A stretch of DNA of 64,000 nucleotides from Streptosporangium saharense (GTDB lineage: Bacteria > Actinomycetota > Actinomycetes > Streptosporangiales > Streptosporangiaceae). The notes under the pieces are model-generated. The model did not search any database, was not told where the DNA came from, and was given only the letters and a program-made list of their open reading frames with translations. A program made the translations under genes and the position numbers. The stretch is taken from positions 372,001 through 436,000 of the forward strand of contig NZ_JACHJP010000003.1 of the NCBI RefSeq assembly GCF_014203715.1, in the 5' to 3' direction. Every line of letters begins with the position of its first letter. The first letter of the stretch is position 1. Shown one piece after another: positions 7,323 to 15,179 of this stretch.

Positions 7323-8288
7323 ATGACCTCCACCGACGCCCCGGCGCGCAGGCGAGGGCCACGCAGGCGCGAGCCGGGCGTGGCCAGGGCACGGCTGCGT
7401 GCCGGGCTGTCCTGGGTGGGGGGGACGGACGCCTGGGCCCTGGCGCGGGCGACCACCGGCGCGGGCGTCGCCTACCGGGTCACCGGGCTGGCGGGGGAGG
7501 CCGCCTTCTTCGCCCTGCTGTCGCTGCCGCCGTTCATGCTCGGCCTGATCGGCGTGCTCGGCCGCTTCACCCGCGTCTTCGGGCCGGAGACGGTCAAGGA
7601 CGTCAGCGTCTGGATCGAGACCCAGGCGCACCTGCTGTTCACCGACAACGCCGTGGACAAGGTCGTCTCCCCGCTCATCGACGACGTGCTGAAACCGGAG
7701 AACCAGGTCTCCCTGATCTCCGTTGGCTTCCTGCTGGCCCTGTGGTCGGGCTCGCGGGCGCTGTTCGTCTACGTGGACCTGATCTCCCTGGCGTACGGCC
7801 TCGGGGAGGAGCGCGGGATCATCCGCACCCGCCTGATGTCCTTCGGCCTCTATCTGGCGGGCCTGCTGATCGGCCTCGTGGTCATGCCGGTCCTGGTGCT
7901 CGGCCCGGTCGCGCTGCGCGGCGCCCTGCCACCCGACTACGCGGGCCTGGTCACCGGCCTCTACTGGCCGGTCGTCGTCGCGGGCTCGGTGCTCTTCCTC
8001 ACCGTCCTGTACCACGTGAGCGTCCCGGTGCGTACCCGCTGGTGGCGGGAGACCCCCGGGGCGGTGCTCGCGCTGATCATCTGGATCGCCTGCGCCGCCG
8101 TGCTGCGCGCGGTGCTGGCCGCCTGGTTCTCCCCGGTCTCCATCTACGGCTCGCTCGCCGCCCCCATCGCGGTCCTGCTGTGGCTGTACATCACGGCCCT
8201 GGCCGTGCTCATCGGCGCCACCCTCAACGCCGAGGTGGACAGGCTCTGGCCGGTGGACGGCGGAGGCCGCGCAGCGCGTGTGGGGTGA
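7323..8288 (+). CDS. YihY/BrkB-family membrane protein
   Basis: 321 residues with about six transmembrane helices. Family-typical elements are VTGLAGEAAFFALLSLPPF near residue 55, VGFLLALWSGSRALFVY near residue 140, and a C-terminal LWLYITALAVLIGATLNAEVD. The family was once called ribonuclease BN in error. The present view is an inner-membrane protein of unknown function, possibly a transporter or flippase. The start ATG at 7323 is the first in frame. It is transcribed toward glyA, but a likely promoter and riboswitch separate the two. Confidence 0.88.
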   Translation: MTSTDAPARRRGPRRREPGVARARLRAGLSWVGGTDAWALARATTGAGVAYRVTGLAGEAAFFALLSLPPFMLGLIGVLGRFTRVFGPETVKDVSVWIETQAHLLFTDNAVDKVVSPLIDDVLKPENQVSLISVGFLLALWSGSRALFVYVDLISLAYGLGEERGIIRTRLMSFGLYLAGLLIGLVVMPVLVLGPVALRGALPPDYAGLVTGLYWPVVVAGSVLFLTVLYHVSVPVRTRWWRETPGAVLALIIWIACAAVLRAVLAAWFSPVSIYGSLAAPIAVLLWLYITALAVLIGATLNAEVDRLWPVDGGGRAARVG

Positions 8289-8313
8289 GTACGAAGGGTC
8301 CGCTATCGTCTAA

Positions 8314-8384
8314 AGCGCGACTGGCGCATTGGGTGGGAGCGACCACCGGGGAGCGAAAAGCGGAGGCCGTACGCCTGGGTCTTC
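8314..8384 (+). ncRNA. Probable ZTP riboswitch (pfl motif) upstream of glyA
   Basis: The stretch contains the landmarks I associate with actinobacterial pfl RNAs: GCGACTGGCG at 8317-8326, a GTGGGAGCGACCAC stem-loop followed by CGGGGAGCG at 8347-8355, and the pseudoknot/P3 element GGCCGTACGCCTGGG at 8365-8379. A TATCGT -10-like box at 8304 would start the transcript just before it. These RNAs bind ZTP/ZMP, which accumulate when folate one-carbon units run low, and switch on glyA and related genes. The call rests on remembered consensus, not a covariance search. Confidence 0.75.
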
Positions 8385-8420
8385 GCACGTTGTCAACGAT
8401 GACAGGGGAGTGAAGGCGCC

Positions 8421-9677
8421 ATGGGTTCTCTATCCAACGTCGATCCGCAGATCGCCGAGCTCATCAAGGCCGAGGAGCGTCGCCAGGCTGACACGGTGAA
8501 GCTGATCGCCTCGGAGAACTACGTCTCCAAGGCGGTCCTTGAGGCCACCGGCACCGTCCTCACCAACAAGTACTCCGAGGGGTACGCGGGCAAGCGCTAC
8601 TACGAGGGCCAGCAGGTCATCGACCAGATCGAGACCGTCGCCGTCGAGCGCGCCAAGTCCCTGTTCGGCGTCGAGCACGCCAACGTCCAGCCCTACTCGG
8701 GCTCGCCCGCCAACCTCGCCATCTACCTGGCCTTCCTGCAGCCCGGCGAGACCGTCATGGGCATGGGCCTGCCGTTCGGCGGCCACCTGACCCACGGCTG
8801 GTCCGTCTCGGCCACCGGCAAGTGGTTCAACCCGGTCCGGTACGGCGTGCGCAAGGACACCGGCCGCGTGGACATGGACGAGGTCCGCGAGATCGCCCTC
8901 CGCGAGCGCCCCAAGCTGATCTTCTGCGGCGGCACCGCCATCCCGCGCACCATCGACTTCCCCGCCTTCGCGGAGATCGCCCGTGAGGTCGGCGCCGTGC
9001 TCGCCGCCGACATCGCCCACATCGCGGGCCTGGTCGCCGGTGGCGCCCACCCGTCGCCGGTCGGTCACGCCGACGTGATCTCGACCACGACCCACAAGAC
9101 CCTGCGCGGTCCCCGTGGCGCGATGCTCATGGCCAGCTCCGACGAGCACGCCACCGCCCTCAACAAGGCAGTCTTCCCCGGCCTGCAGGGCGGCCCGCAC
9201 AACCACACCACCGCGGCCATCGCCGTCGCCCTGAAGGAGGCGGCGACCGACGACTTCAAGGACTACGCGCGTCAGGTCGTCCTGAACGCCCAGGCGCTGG
9301 CCGAGGAGCTCAAGGGCCGCGGCTTCGACCTGGTCTCCGGTGGCACGGACAACCACCTCATCCTGGTCGACCTGACCCCCAAGGGCATCGGTGGCAAGCC
9401 CGCCGCGCAGGCCCTGGACAAGGCCGGGCTTGAGACCAACTACAACGCCGTGCCCTTCGACACGCGCAAGCCCTTCGACCCCTCCGGCATCCGCATCGGC
9501 ACCGCGGGCGTGACCAGCCGCGGCATGGGCGTGACCGAGATGCGGCAGATCGGCGCCTGGATCGACCAGGTCGTCAGCGCCCTGGCCAAGGACGAGGACG
9601 AGGCCAAGCACGTCATCACCCGCGTCCACGGCGAGGTCCGCGAGCTGACGAGCCACTTCCCGGCCCCCGGCCTGTAG
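8421..9677 (+). CDS. glyA: Serine hydroxymethyltransferase
   Basis: 418 residues, full length for the family. The PLP-Lys lies in THKTLRGPRGAM, Lys near residue 226. Other conserved stretches are KLIASENYVS near the N-terminus, NVQPYSGSPAN around residue 90, GGPHNHTTAA, and GGTDNHLILVDL. It converts serine and tetrahydrofolate to glycine and 5,10-methylene-THF in the cytosol. The ATG at 8421 is preceded by GGGGAGTGAAGG. A ZTP riboswitch upstream and a clear terminator downstream indicate a monocistronic unit regulated by one-carbon status. Confidence 0.97.
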   Translation: MGSLSNVDPQIAELIKAEERRQADTVKLIASENYVSKAVLEATGTVLTNKYSEGYAGKRYYEGQQVIDQIETVAVERAKSLFGVEHANVQPYSGSPANLAIYLAFLQPGETVMGMGLPFGGHLTHGWSVSATGKWFNPVRYGVRKDTGRVDMDEVREIALRERPKLIFCGGTAIPRTIDFPAFAEIAREVGAVLAADIAHIAGLVAGGAHPSPVGHADVISTTTHKTLRGPRGAMLMASSDEHATALNKAVFPGLQGGPHNHTTAAIAVALKEAATDDFKDYARQVVLNAQALAEELKGRGFDLVSGGTDNHLILVDLTPKGIGGKPAAQALDKAGLETNYNAVPFDTRKPFDPSGIRIGTAGVTSRGMGVTEMRQIGAWIDQVVSALAKDEDEAKHVITRVHGEVRELTSHFPAPGL

Positions 9678-9687
9678 GACGGCGACG

Positions 9688-9717
9688 AGCCCCGGGACCG
9701 CCGTCCCGGGGCTTTTT
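9688..9717 (+). terminator. Rho-independent terminator of glyA
   Basis: AGCCCCGGGAC, CGCC, GTCCCGGGGCT, then TTTTC. A perfect 11-bp stem with a 4-nt loop and a short U-tract, 10 bp after the glyA stop. Confidence 0.9.
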
Positions 9718-9740
9718 CACGATTACGGGAAAAAGGGTTT

Positions 9741-9763
9741 GCGCGATCCCGGGGAGATCGCGC
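9741..9763 (+). repeat. Inverted repeat upstream of rsgA leader
   Basis: GCGCGATC, 7 bases, GATCGCGC. It is followed directly by TAATGT, a possible -10 element. It may be an operator or part of the 5' leader of the rsgA transcript. Confidence 0.4.
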
Positions 9764-9845
9764 TAATGTTCTGCGAGTGGGCGCTGTCGCGCCCGTGGGC
9801 GACGCCGTCCCCGTGCGGGGCGGTCTGAGATCGGGAGGTGAGGAC

Positions 9846-9899
9846 ATGCGGGTCTTCTTCCTTGGCATGCCTTCAGCCGTCCTCCGGGTGCCCCTCTAG
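9846..9899 (+). CDS. Candidate 17-aa leader ORF upstream of rsgA
   Basis: MRVFFLGMPSAVLRVPL, preceded by a very strong ribosome-binding site (GGGAGGTGAGGAC). Its stop falls 49 bp before the TTG start of rsgA. A 9-bp hairpin (CGGGTGCCC at 9885-9893 with GGGCACCCG at 9914-9922) starts inside the last codons of this ORF and ends 26 bp before rsgA. That arrangement suggests translation of the leader opens or closes the hairpin. I do not recognise the peptide; a coding role is inferred only from the ribosome-binding site and layout. Confidence 0.5.
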   Translation: MRVFFLGMPSAVLRVPL

Positions 9900-9922
9900 C
9901 CGACTTCCTTCACGGGCACCCG
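9885..9922 (+). promoter_or_regulatory. Hairpin between leader ORF and rsgA
   Basis: A perfect 9-bp stem with a 20-nt loop whose left arm overlaps the end of the 17-aa leader ORF. The stop codon of that ORF sits in the loop, so a terminating ribosome would cover the left arm. No U-tract follows, so any effect is more likely on translation or RNA stability than on termination. Confidence 0.45.
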
Positions 9923-9948
9923 ACCTTCTCGAAAAGGGTGTACCCACG

Positions 9949-11067
9949 TTGTCTGCTTCACGTTTTCCCGTCTCGCACGACCTGTCCTCGCTCGGCTGGG
10001 ACGACTCCCACGCCGCCGCGCTGCCCGACGGTCTGATCCCCGCCCGGGTGGCGCGGGTCGACCGGGGCGCCGCCGAGGTCCTGTGCGCGGCGGGCCACTT
10101 CCAGGCCCACTACGGCGCCACCGTACGGCGGGCCGCCGCGGCCGACCCCGTCGCCCTGCCCTGCGTCGGAGACTGGGCCGGGCTCAGGAAACTCGCCGAG
10201 GGCCGCTTCGAGCTTGAGGCGCTGCTGCCCCGCCGTACGGCGTTCGTGCGTGGCGGGGTCGCCAGGCTCTCGCGCGGTGGCCTCTCCGGCGACTCGAAGG
10301 GGCAGGTGCTCGCGGCCAACGTCGACGTCGTCTTCGTCGCCGAACCCGCGCTGCACGCCACCGACACCGCCGACCTCGGCCGGATCGAGCGGTTGCTCGC
10401 GCTGGCCTGGGAGAGCGGCGCCCAGCCCGTCGTGCTCGTCACCAAGTCCGACCTGGCCGGGGAGAGCCTGCCCTTCCTGATGGGGGAGGTCGCCGCGGCG
10501 GCGCCCGGGGTCGACGTGCACGCGATCTCCTCCCTGACCGGCGAGGGGGTCGACGTCGTGCACGGGCACCTGGCCGGGACGCGCACCGCCGTCGTGCTCG
10601 GGGCCTCCGGCGCGGGCAAGTCCACCCTGGTCAACGCGCTGGCCGGGACCGAGGTGATGGAGACCCAGCAGGTCAGGGCCGCCGACGGCAGGGGCCGTCA
10701 CACCACGGTCCACCGCGAGCTCATCCCGCTCGGTGGGGGCGGTCTCATCATCGACACCCCCGGCATCCGCCGTATCGGCCTGTACGACATGGGGGAGGGC
10801 GTCGACCTGGTCTTCTCCGACATCGAGGAGCTGGCCGAGCGGTGCCGTTTCGCCGACTGCGGGCACGACAGCGAGCCCGGCTGCGCGGTGATCGCCGCCG
10901 TCGAGGACGGCACGCTCCCCGAGCGGCGGCTGGAGAGCTGGAACAAGCTCCAGCGTGAGGCCCTGTGGATGGCCTCGCGGACCGACGCGCGCCTGCGCAA
11001 GGAGCTCCAGAACAGGTGGAAGATCATCCACAAGGAAGTGCGCAAGTCAGGACGGAACCGTCCCTGA
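9949..11067 (+). CDS. rsgA: Ribosome small-subunit GTPase RsgA
   Basis: 372 residues from a TTG at 9949 (AAGGG about 11 bases upstream); the longer in-frame extension to 9838 is not family-like. It has the circularly permuted GTPase order: TKSD (G4) near residue 165, then the P-loop GASGAGKSTLVNAL near residue 218, then DTPG (G3). The C-terminal zinc finger reads CRFADCGHDSEPGC. It also has an N-terminal OB-fold region (ARVARVDRGAAEVL). RsgA checks late 30S maturation on the ribosome. The gene appears monocistronic with an unusual 5' leader. Confidence 0.93.
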   Translation: MSASRFPVSHDLSSLGWDDSHAAALPDGLIPARVARVDRGAAEVLCAAGHFQAHYGATVRRAAAADPVALPCVGDWAGLRKLAEGRFELEALLPRRTAFVRGGVARLSRGGLSGDSKGQVLAANVDVVFVAEPALHATDTADLGRIERLLALAWESGAQPVVLVTKSDLAGESLPFLMGEVAAAAPGVDVHAISSLTGEGVDVVHGHLAGTRTAVVLGASGAGKSTLVNALAGTEVMETQQVRAADGRGRHTTVHRELIPLGGGGLIIDTPGIRRIGLYDMGEGVDLVFSDIEELAERCRFADCGHDSEPGCAVIAAVEDGTLPERRLESWNKLQREALWMASRTDARLRKELQNRWKIIHKEVRKSGRNRP

Positions 11068-11080
11068 CCGCTTGGATCGC

Positions 11081-11107
11081 GCTCCCCGGGTGTTGAGCCC
11101 GGGGAGC
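11081..11107 (+). terminator. Terminator-like hairpin after rsgA
   Basis: GCTCCCCGGG, TGTTGAG, CCCGGGGAGC. A 10-bp GC-rich stem 14 bp after the rsgA stop, without a U-tract, which is common in actinomycetes. Confidence 0.65.
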
Positions 11108-11225
11108 GGGGTCCGGCACGGCGCCGTGTGTTTCAGCGCTCCGGCGACGATCGCGTTTCCCCCGGAGCCATACCGGTGACCATGGGTCGCGTTTTGTTCA
11201 CCGAGAGTAGGCAAACCTTGTAGGT

Positions 11226-11582
11226 GTGATCGCAGGAACGCTCTCCCGGCGCCGTCGGACGGTGCCGTGGGTCCTGCTCGCCGTCTGTCTCGGGCTCTGT
11301 CTGAGCTGGCAGTCCGGTGGCCTGGTCGGCCTGATGGTCGAGCGTCAGTGCGTCGAACGGGTTGAGGAGGGGCCGCGTCCGGTCGACGAGACGCCCGCCT
11401 CACCCCTGGCGCACGACGCGGGACGCGGACGTGAGCCGCGCCCGCCCGCGCCGCAGTCCCTGGAGGACGCGCTGGCGTCCGAGGGGGAGAGGCCGGTCCG
11501 GAGGTGGCACCGGGAGAGGGTCCTCGCCGCCCCGGCCGCCGGAGTCAGCAGGCTGATCATGATCGGTGTGTCTCGCATATAG
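11226..11582 (+). CDS. Hypothetical small membrane-anchored protein
   Basis: 118 residues from a GTG. It has a basic N-terminus (RRRRT), one hydrophobic segment (VPWVLLAVCLGLCLSW, residues ~13-28), then a hydrophilic acidic/proline-rich region and a C-terminal VSRLIMIGVSRI. Codon use is typical of the genome, which supports it being real. It could be an anchored protein with the tail outside. No family is recognised. It lies between rsgA and a zinc-ribbon gene on the same strand, 52 bp from the latter. Confidence 0.55.
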   Translation: MIAGTLSRRRRTVPWVLLAVCLGLCLSWQSGGLVGLMVERQCVERVEEGPRPVDETPASPLAHDAGRGREPRPPAPQSLEDALASEGERPVRRWHRERVLAAPAAGVSRLIMIGVSRI

Positions 11583-11634
11583 GCCGACCGTCCTGCCCAC
11601 AGGCCAGTACGGAACCCATGCGAGAAGAGAGCAC

Positions 11635-11880
11635 ATGCGAGAGATCAACGCTGTCGCCGAGGCCTGGGACTTCCAGTGCCTGCGCTGCGAGCACGTCTGG
11701 GGAGACCTCTACGAGACCTGCCACGCCGACGACGGGCGTCCCGTGGTGTGGCGAAGGAGGGGAATCGTCACCACCCCGCCGTGGGTGGACCTGAGCTGCC
11801 CGGAGTGCTCGGCGTCCCACGTCAAGCCACTGCCCTCCCGGGGATACCGGGACACCCCGAAGATCCCCCGGCAGAACTGA
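11635..11880 (+). CDS. Small zinc-ribbon hypothetical protein
   Basis: 81 residues from the ATG at 11635 (AGAAGAGAG ribosome-binding site). Two knuckles, CLRC near residue 13 and CPEC near residue 61, suggest a zinc ribbon. Between them is a Trp-rich segment (EHVWGDLYETCHADDGRPVVW). Proteins of this shape occur in many actinomycetes, often annotated as hypothetical. Role unknown. In-frame residues further upstream (to 11566) have no ribosome-binding site and were excluded. Confidence 0.7.
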   Translation: MREINAVAEAWDFQCLRCEHVWGDLYETCHADDGRPVVWRRRGIVTTPPWVDLSCPECSASHVKPLPSRGYRDTPKIPRQN

Positions 11881-11964
11881 GAGCGTCCCCAAACGACAAC
11901 GTGTGATCTCGCAGGGGAATCAGCGAGATCACACGTCAGGGGGAAGCCGGGTGGAGGTACTTGC

Positions 11965-12279
11965 TCAGGCGACGGCGCTGATGCCGGCGCTGGCGGCGCG
12001 GCGCATACGACGGCGACGCTCGGAGGCGCGCTCGTCCTCGTTCAGACCGCCCCAGGTGCCGTACTTCTCCGGACGGGACAGCGCGTAGTCCAGGCACTCC
12101 GCGCGGACCGGGCACTGGGCGCAGATGGCCTTGGCCTTCCGCTCGCGGATGTCACGCTCAGGCTGACGCTCCCCGTCAGGACCGAAGAAGAGCACGAGGT
12201 CCTCACCCCGGCACGCGGCGTCATCCTGCCAGCCCCAGCTGGGCCGTGGCCGGGCGGTCTGCCGACGTACCTGAGACAT
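11965..12279 (-). CDS. WhiB-family Fe-S transcription factor
   Basis: 104 residues. The four cluster-binding Cys lie in ACRGED near residue 22, then ICAQCPVRAEC near residues 53-62. The Wbl turn GTWGGLNEDER follows, then a basic C-terminal stretch (ERRRRMRRAA) for DNA or sigma contacts. The N-terminus carries MSQVRRQTARPRP before the first Cys. The FFGPDGE spacing resembles the WhiB3/WhiD-like branch more than WhiB1 or WhiB7, but subfamily was judged by eye. Such proteins sense O2/NO through a [4Fe-4S] cluster and act with the principal sigma factor. Apparently monocistronic. Confidence 0.92.
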   Translation of the reverse strand: MSQVRRQTARPRPSWGWQDDAACRGEDLVLFFGPDGERQPERDIRERKAKAICAQCPVRAECLDYALSRPEKYGTWGGLNEDERASERRRRMRRAASAGISAVA

Positions 12280-12382
12280 GAGAAAACCACCTTTTAGTGA
12301 GAGGTATTTCGGGTTGATGCCGCATTGGACGTTTCCGGCGTCCTTGGGTCCAACGCCTGGATAGGCCGTGATGTTCCCTCGG

Positions 12383-13297
12383 TCAGGTCAGGACAGGCGT
12401 GGCGTACCGCACAGGGGTGAGCCTGTCCAGTACGACCAGCCGATAGGTAGTGATTTCTTCGGCGCAAGCCGTACCACATGGCGCTTTCAACGTCATGGGT
12501 TCAACCACTACCCGAAAACGAACGCCACTACCGCGCACAAATGCCTCGGTGGTGGCGCCGTCCGACCTGGAGGACTCCACGGCCACTCCGCCAACCGAGA
12601 GCTCGCCCGTGTGGGCGCGGACGAAATGCTCGGCGGCCTGCAGTGGCTCAGGGATGCCTGAACGTCCCCGGAAACGGTCGAGGGTGACCTCGCCGGACCG
12701 GTACGCATCGGCTGCCGCGATCGCAGCAGCCTGAGACATGCTGCCGTAGTAGAGGCCGTGTGGCAAGCACACAAGGTTGGCGGCGTAGCGATCGCCGCCA
12801 ACATGTGATGTTTCCCATACTCTGTCCGGCAAAACCTTCGCCAGGGAACGAGCTAGGGGAAGTCCAATGCGGGCGCAGCACGCGTTGCGTTTGGCATGCG
12901 TGCAGACCAGAAAAACCGGCTCACTCACAAGTATGCAGGACTCCGGGACCACTCCGGCCACCAAAGCGTCCAGGTCAAGATCGTCCGGACCTGCGATGAC
13001 GCCCTCGGCGAGCCACGGCTCGGCGGCGGTCGAGTCGGCGACCATGACGTGGATCCCGCCCTCCACGGGGGTTCTGCGCCCCGGACGGCGGATCAGTTGG
13101 GGCCGGACGCCGATGGCCAGGGCCCTGTCGACGAGAGTGCGCACACCGCTGGGAAGGCGGCAGTCCTCCAGGTGGGAGGCCCAGGGGCCCGGGTGCTCGA
13201 CGAGCAGCCAGAAGCGGGCGCCGACGGTGGCGCTCGCCAGAACGGGCAGGTCACCGGTATGGCAGCCCTCGGGATGTGCGCAGCCCTTGAGTGTCAT
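12383..13297 (-). CDS. Sucrase/ferredoxin-like (thioredoxin-like Fe-S) protein
   Basis: 304 residues. The central CTHAKRNACCARIGLPLARSL, followed by WETSHVGGDRYAANLVCLPHGLYYG, is the signature of the Suc_Fer-like family, a thioredoxin-like [2Fe-2S] fold. The ATG at 13297 has a GGGGGGAG ribosome-binding site. About 43 bp upstream lies a near-perfect iron box, so it is very likely repressed by an IdeR/DmdR-type regulator in iron-replete cells. The role is not established; an electron-transfer or ferric-siderophore-reductase-like function is an inference from the iron box and the Cys/His ligands. Confidence 0.85.
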   Translation of the reverse strand: MTLKGCAHPEGCHTGDLPVLASATVGARFWLLVEHPGPWASHLEDCRLPSGVRTLVDRALAIGVRPQLIRRPGRRTPVEGGIHVMVADSTAAEPWLAEGVIAGPDDLDLDALVAGVVPESCILVSEPVFLVCTHAKRNACCARIGLPLARSLAKVLPDRVWETSHVGGDRYAANLVCLPHGLYYGSMSQAAAIAAADAYRSGEVTLDRFRGRSGIPEPLQAAEHFVRAHTGELSVGGVAVESSRSDGATTEAFVRGSGVRFRVVVEPMTLKAPCGTACAEEITTYRLVVLDRLTPVRYATPVLT

Positions 13298-13339
13298 ATC
13301 CGGAACGCTCCCCCCGTCAACGTCTTCGTTAATGCTTAC

Positions 13340-13358
13340 TTAGGTAAGACTAACCTAA
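13340..13358. promoter_or_regulatory. IdeR/DmdR-type iron box
   Basis: TTAGGTAAGACTAACCTAA. It matches the 19-bp IdeR/DmdR consensus TTAGGTTAGGCTAACCTAA at 17 of 19 positions on the minus strand. It is 42 bp upstream of the Suc_Fer-like start codon, where a repressor would block its promoter. Confidence 0.88.
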
Positions 13359-13679
13359 GAGTGTTACGAGTGTGTCAGAGGAGAAAAGGGCGATCCTTGG
13401 GCGAATCGGATATTCCTTACGCCCTTCGATGATCCGCTGTCAACGGAACCGTCGAATAACCCCGTTCCCCCGTGCGGGCGCCCGCCCCCCTGCTTCAATG
13501 GACCGGTGTCAACGGGCTCGTACCGGCAGGCGCTCGCCTGCCGTCCCGAGCCGGCGGTCAGGGGGCGGCGGGTGGGCCGTCGCTCCAGGCCAAGCTCCTT
13601 CTGAAGTTCCTGACCCTTCCCTTTTCATGCCCGCTGATGCCCGCGAGGGCTCACGGGAACCGTCGTACGGTGCCGCCGC
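13359..13679. other. Non-coding stretch between iron box and glpD
   Basis: I see no gene with actinomycete codon bias here. A hairpin (GGCAGG, 6 bases, CCTGCC at about 13525-13542) may be a terminator for glpD, which ends at 13680 from the right. A short rightward ORF from a GTG at 13372 has poor codon use and was not called. Confidence 0.4.
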
Positions 13680-15179
13680 TCAGCGGTCGAGCGCCGCCCG
13701 CGCCGCGGGCAGGGCCACGGCCCGGTCCTCGGCGACCAGTCCGATACGGGTGCGGCGGTCGAGCAGGTCGTCAACGTCGAGGGCACCCTCGTGCCTGACG
13801 GCCCAGACCAGCTCGGCCACGGTCACCCCGGTCGGCAGCGCCTCGGCCAGTGCCGGATCCTCCCGCGCCAGTGCCTTGACCGCCGCCGCCTCACTCCCGT
13901 AACGCCCGGCCAGCCGTCCGGGCGTCCCCTCACCACCTCTCCCGTCCGCGCCCACCAGGGGCAGGCGGGCCGTACGGCAGGCGCCCGCGGGCAGGGCGCG
14001 CAGCCATACCGTCAGATCGACCGCGTCCTGGGCCATCCGCCGGTAGGTCGTCAGCTTGCCCCCGGCGACCGTCACGACCCCGTCGCGGGAGACCGACAGG
14101 GCGTGCCTCCTCGACAGGTCGGCGGTGCGCCCGTCGGCGTCGAGCAGCGGGCGCAGCCCGGCGTAGGCCCCGGCCACCTCCCGCCTGCCGATCGCCGTGC
14201 CGAGCACCGAGTTGAGCACGCCGAGCAGGAACGTCACGTCCTCCTCCGGGACCGTGGGCACGTCCGGCAGCGGGCCCTCGACCGGCTCGTCGGTGAGGCC
14301 CACGTGGATCCTGCCGTCCGCCTGGGGCAGCACCAGGACGAACCGGTTGGTCTCCCCGGGGACCGGCACGTGCAGCCCGGCCGTCAGGCCCGGCAGGGTC
14401 TCGGGGCGCAGCACCAGGTGGCTGCCGCGTGAGGGCCGCATCCTGATCTCGGGGACCAGCGTTCCCGCCCAGACGCCGGTGGCGTTGACCACCGCCCTGG
14501 CCCGGACCGTCAGGGTCTGCCCGGTCAGCTCGTCGCGGACCAGCGCGCCGTCCCCGGTCAGTTCGAGCGCGCGGCAGCGGGTCAGGATCCTGGCGCCGTG
14601 CGCGGCGGCCGTCCTGGCCAGCGCGACCACGAGCCTGGCGTCGTCGGTCAGCCGCCCGTCCCAGGAGAGCAGGGCGCCGCGCAGGCCCCGCGGCTCAAGG
14701 GCGGGGACCAGGCGCAGCGCCGTACGCGCGGGGATCCGCGAGGGGCCGGGCAGCAGGCGCCGGGGCGTGCGCGCGGCGATCCGCAGCCCGTCGCCGAGCC
14801 GGTAACCCGTCATCACCGTCGCCGCCCTGCCCCGGGAGACGGCCGGGGTGAGCGGCAGCAGGTACGGCTGCGCCCGTACCAGATGGGGGGCGGTCCTGGT
14901 GAGCAGAACGCCGCGTTCGACGGCGCTCTCCCGGGCCACGCCCACCTGCCCCCTGGCCAGGTAGCGCAGCCCGCCGTGGACCATCTTTGAGCTCCACCGC
15001 GAGGTGCCGGAGGCCAGGTCGCCCGCGTCGATCGCCGCGACGGACAGGCCCCGCGAGGCCGCGTCGAGCGCGGTGCCCGTCCCGGTGACCCCGAGCCCGA
15101 CCACCAGCACGTCGACCACGAGATCGGGGAGTTCGGCCAGCTCGCGGGCTCTGCGGGCCGCGTTGAGGGAGGAGTTCAC
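13680..15179 (-). CDS. glpD: Glycerol-3-phosphate dehydrogenase, FAD-dependent
   Basis: 499 residues from a GTG at 15179 that overlaps the tetR stop (GTGA). The N-terminal dinucleotide fold (DVLVVGLGVTGTGTALDAASRGLSVAAIDAGDLASGTS) is followed by SSKMVHGGLRYL, the classic GlpD motif. Further along are RGSHLVL and GGKLTTYRRMAQDAV. It oxidises sn-glycerol-3-phosphate to DHAP at the membrane, passing electrons to quinone. It is coupled to a TetR regulator. Across the shared promoter region lies an alkyl-DHAP-synthase-like flavoprotein, suggesting a small glycerophosphate/ether-lipid-related cluster. Confidence 0.93.
   Translation of the reverse strand: MNSSLNAARRARELAELPDLVVDVLVVGLGVTGTGTALDAASRGLSVAAIDAGDLASGTSRWSSKMVHGGLRYLARGQVGVARESAVERGVLLTRTAPHLVRAQPYLLPLTPAVSRGRAATVMTGYRLGDGLRIAARTPRRLLPGPSRIPARTALRLVPALEPRGLRGALLSWDGRLTDDARLVVALARTAAAHGARILTRCRALELTGDGALVRDELTGQTLTVRARAVVNATGVWAGTLVPEIRMRPSRGSHLVLRPETLPGLTAGLHVPVPGETNRFVLVLPQADGRIHVGLTDEPVEGPLPDVPTVPEEDVTFLLGVLNSVLGTAIGRREVAGAYAGLRPLLDADGRTADLSRRHALSVSRDGVVTVAGGKLTTYRRMAQDAVDLTVWLRALPAGACRTARLPLVGADGRGGEGTPGRLAGRYGSEAAAVKALAREDPALAEALPTGVTVAELVWAVRHEGALDVDDLLDRRTRIGLVAEDRAVALPAARAALDR

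Noticed and set aside
12896..13432. 178-aa plus-strand ORF over the Suc_Fer gene and iron box
   Set aside because: Antisense shadow; a coding gene would run through the iron box and promoter of the gene opposite.
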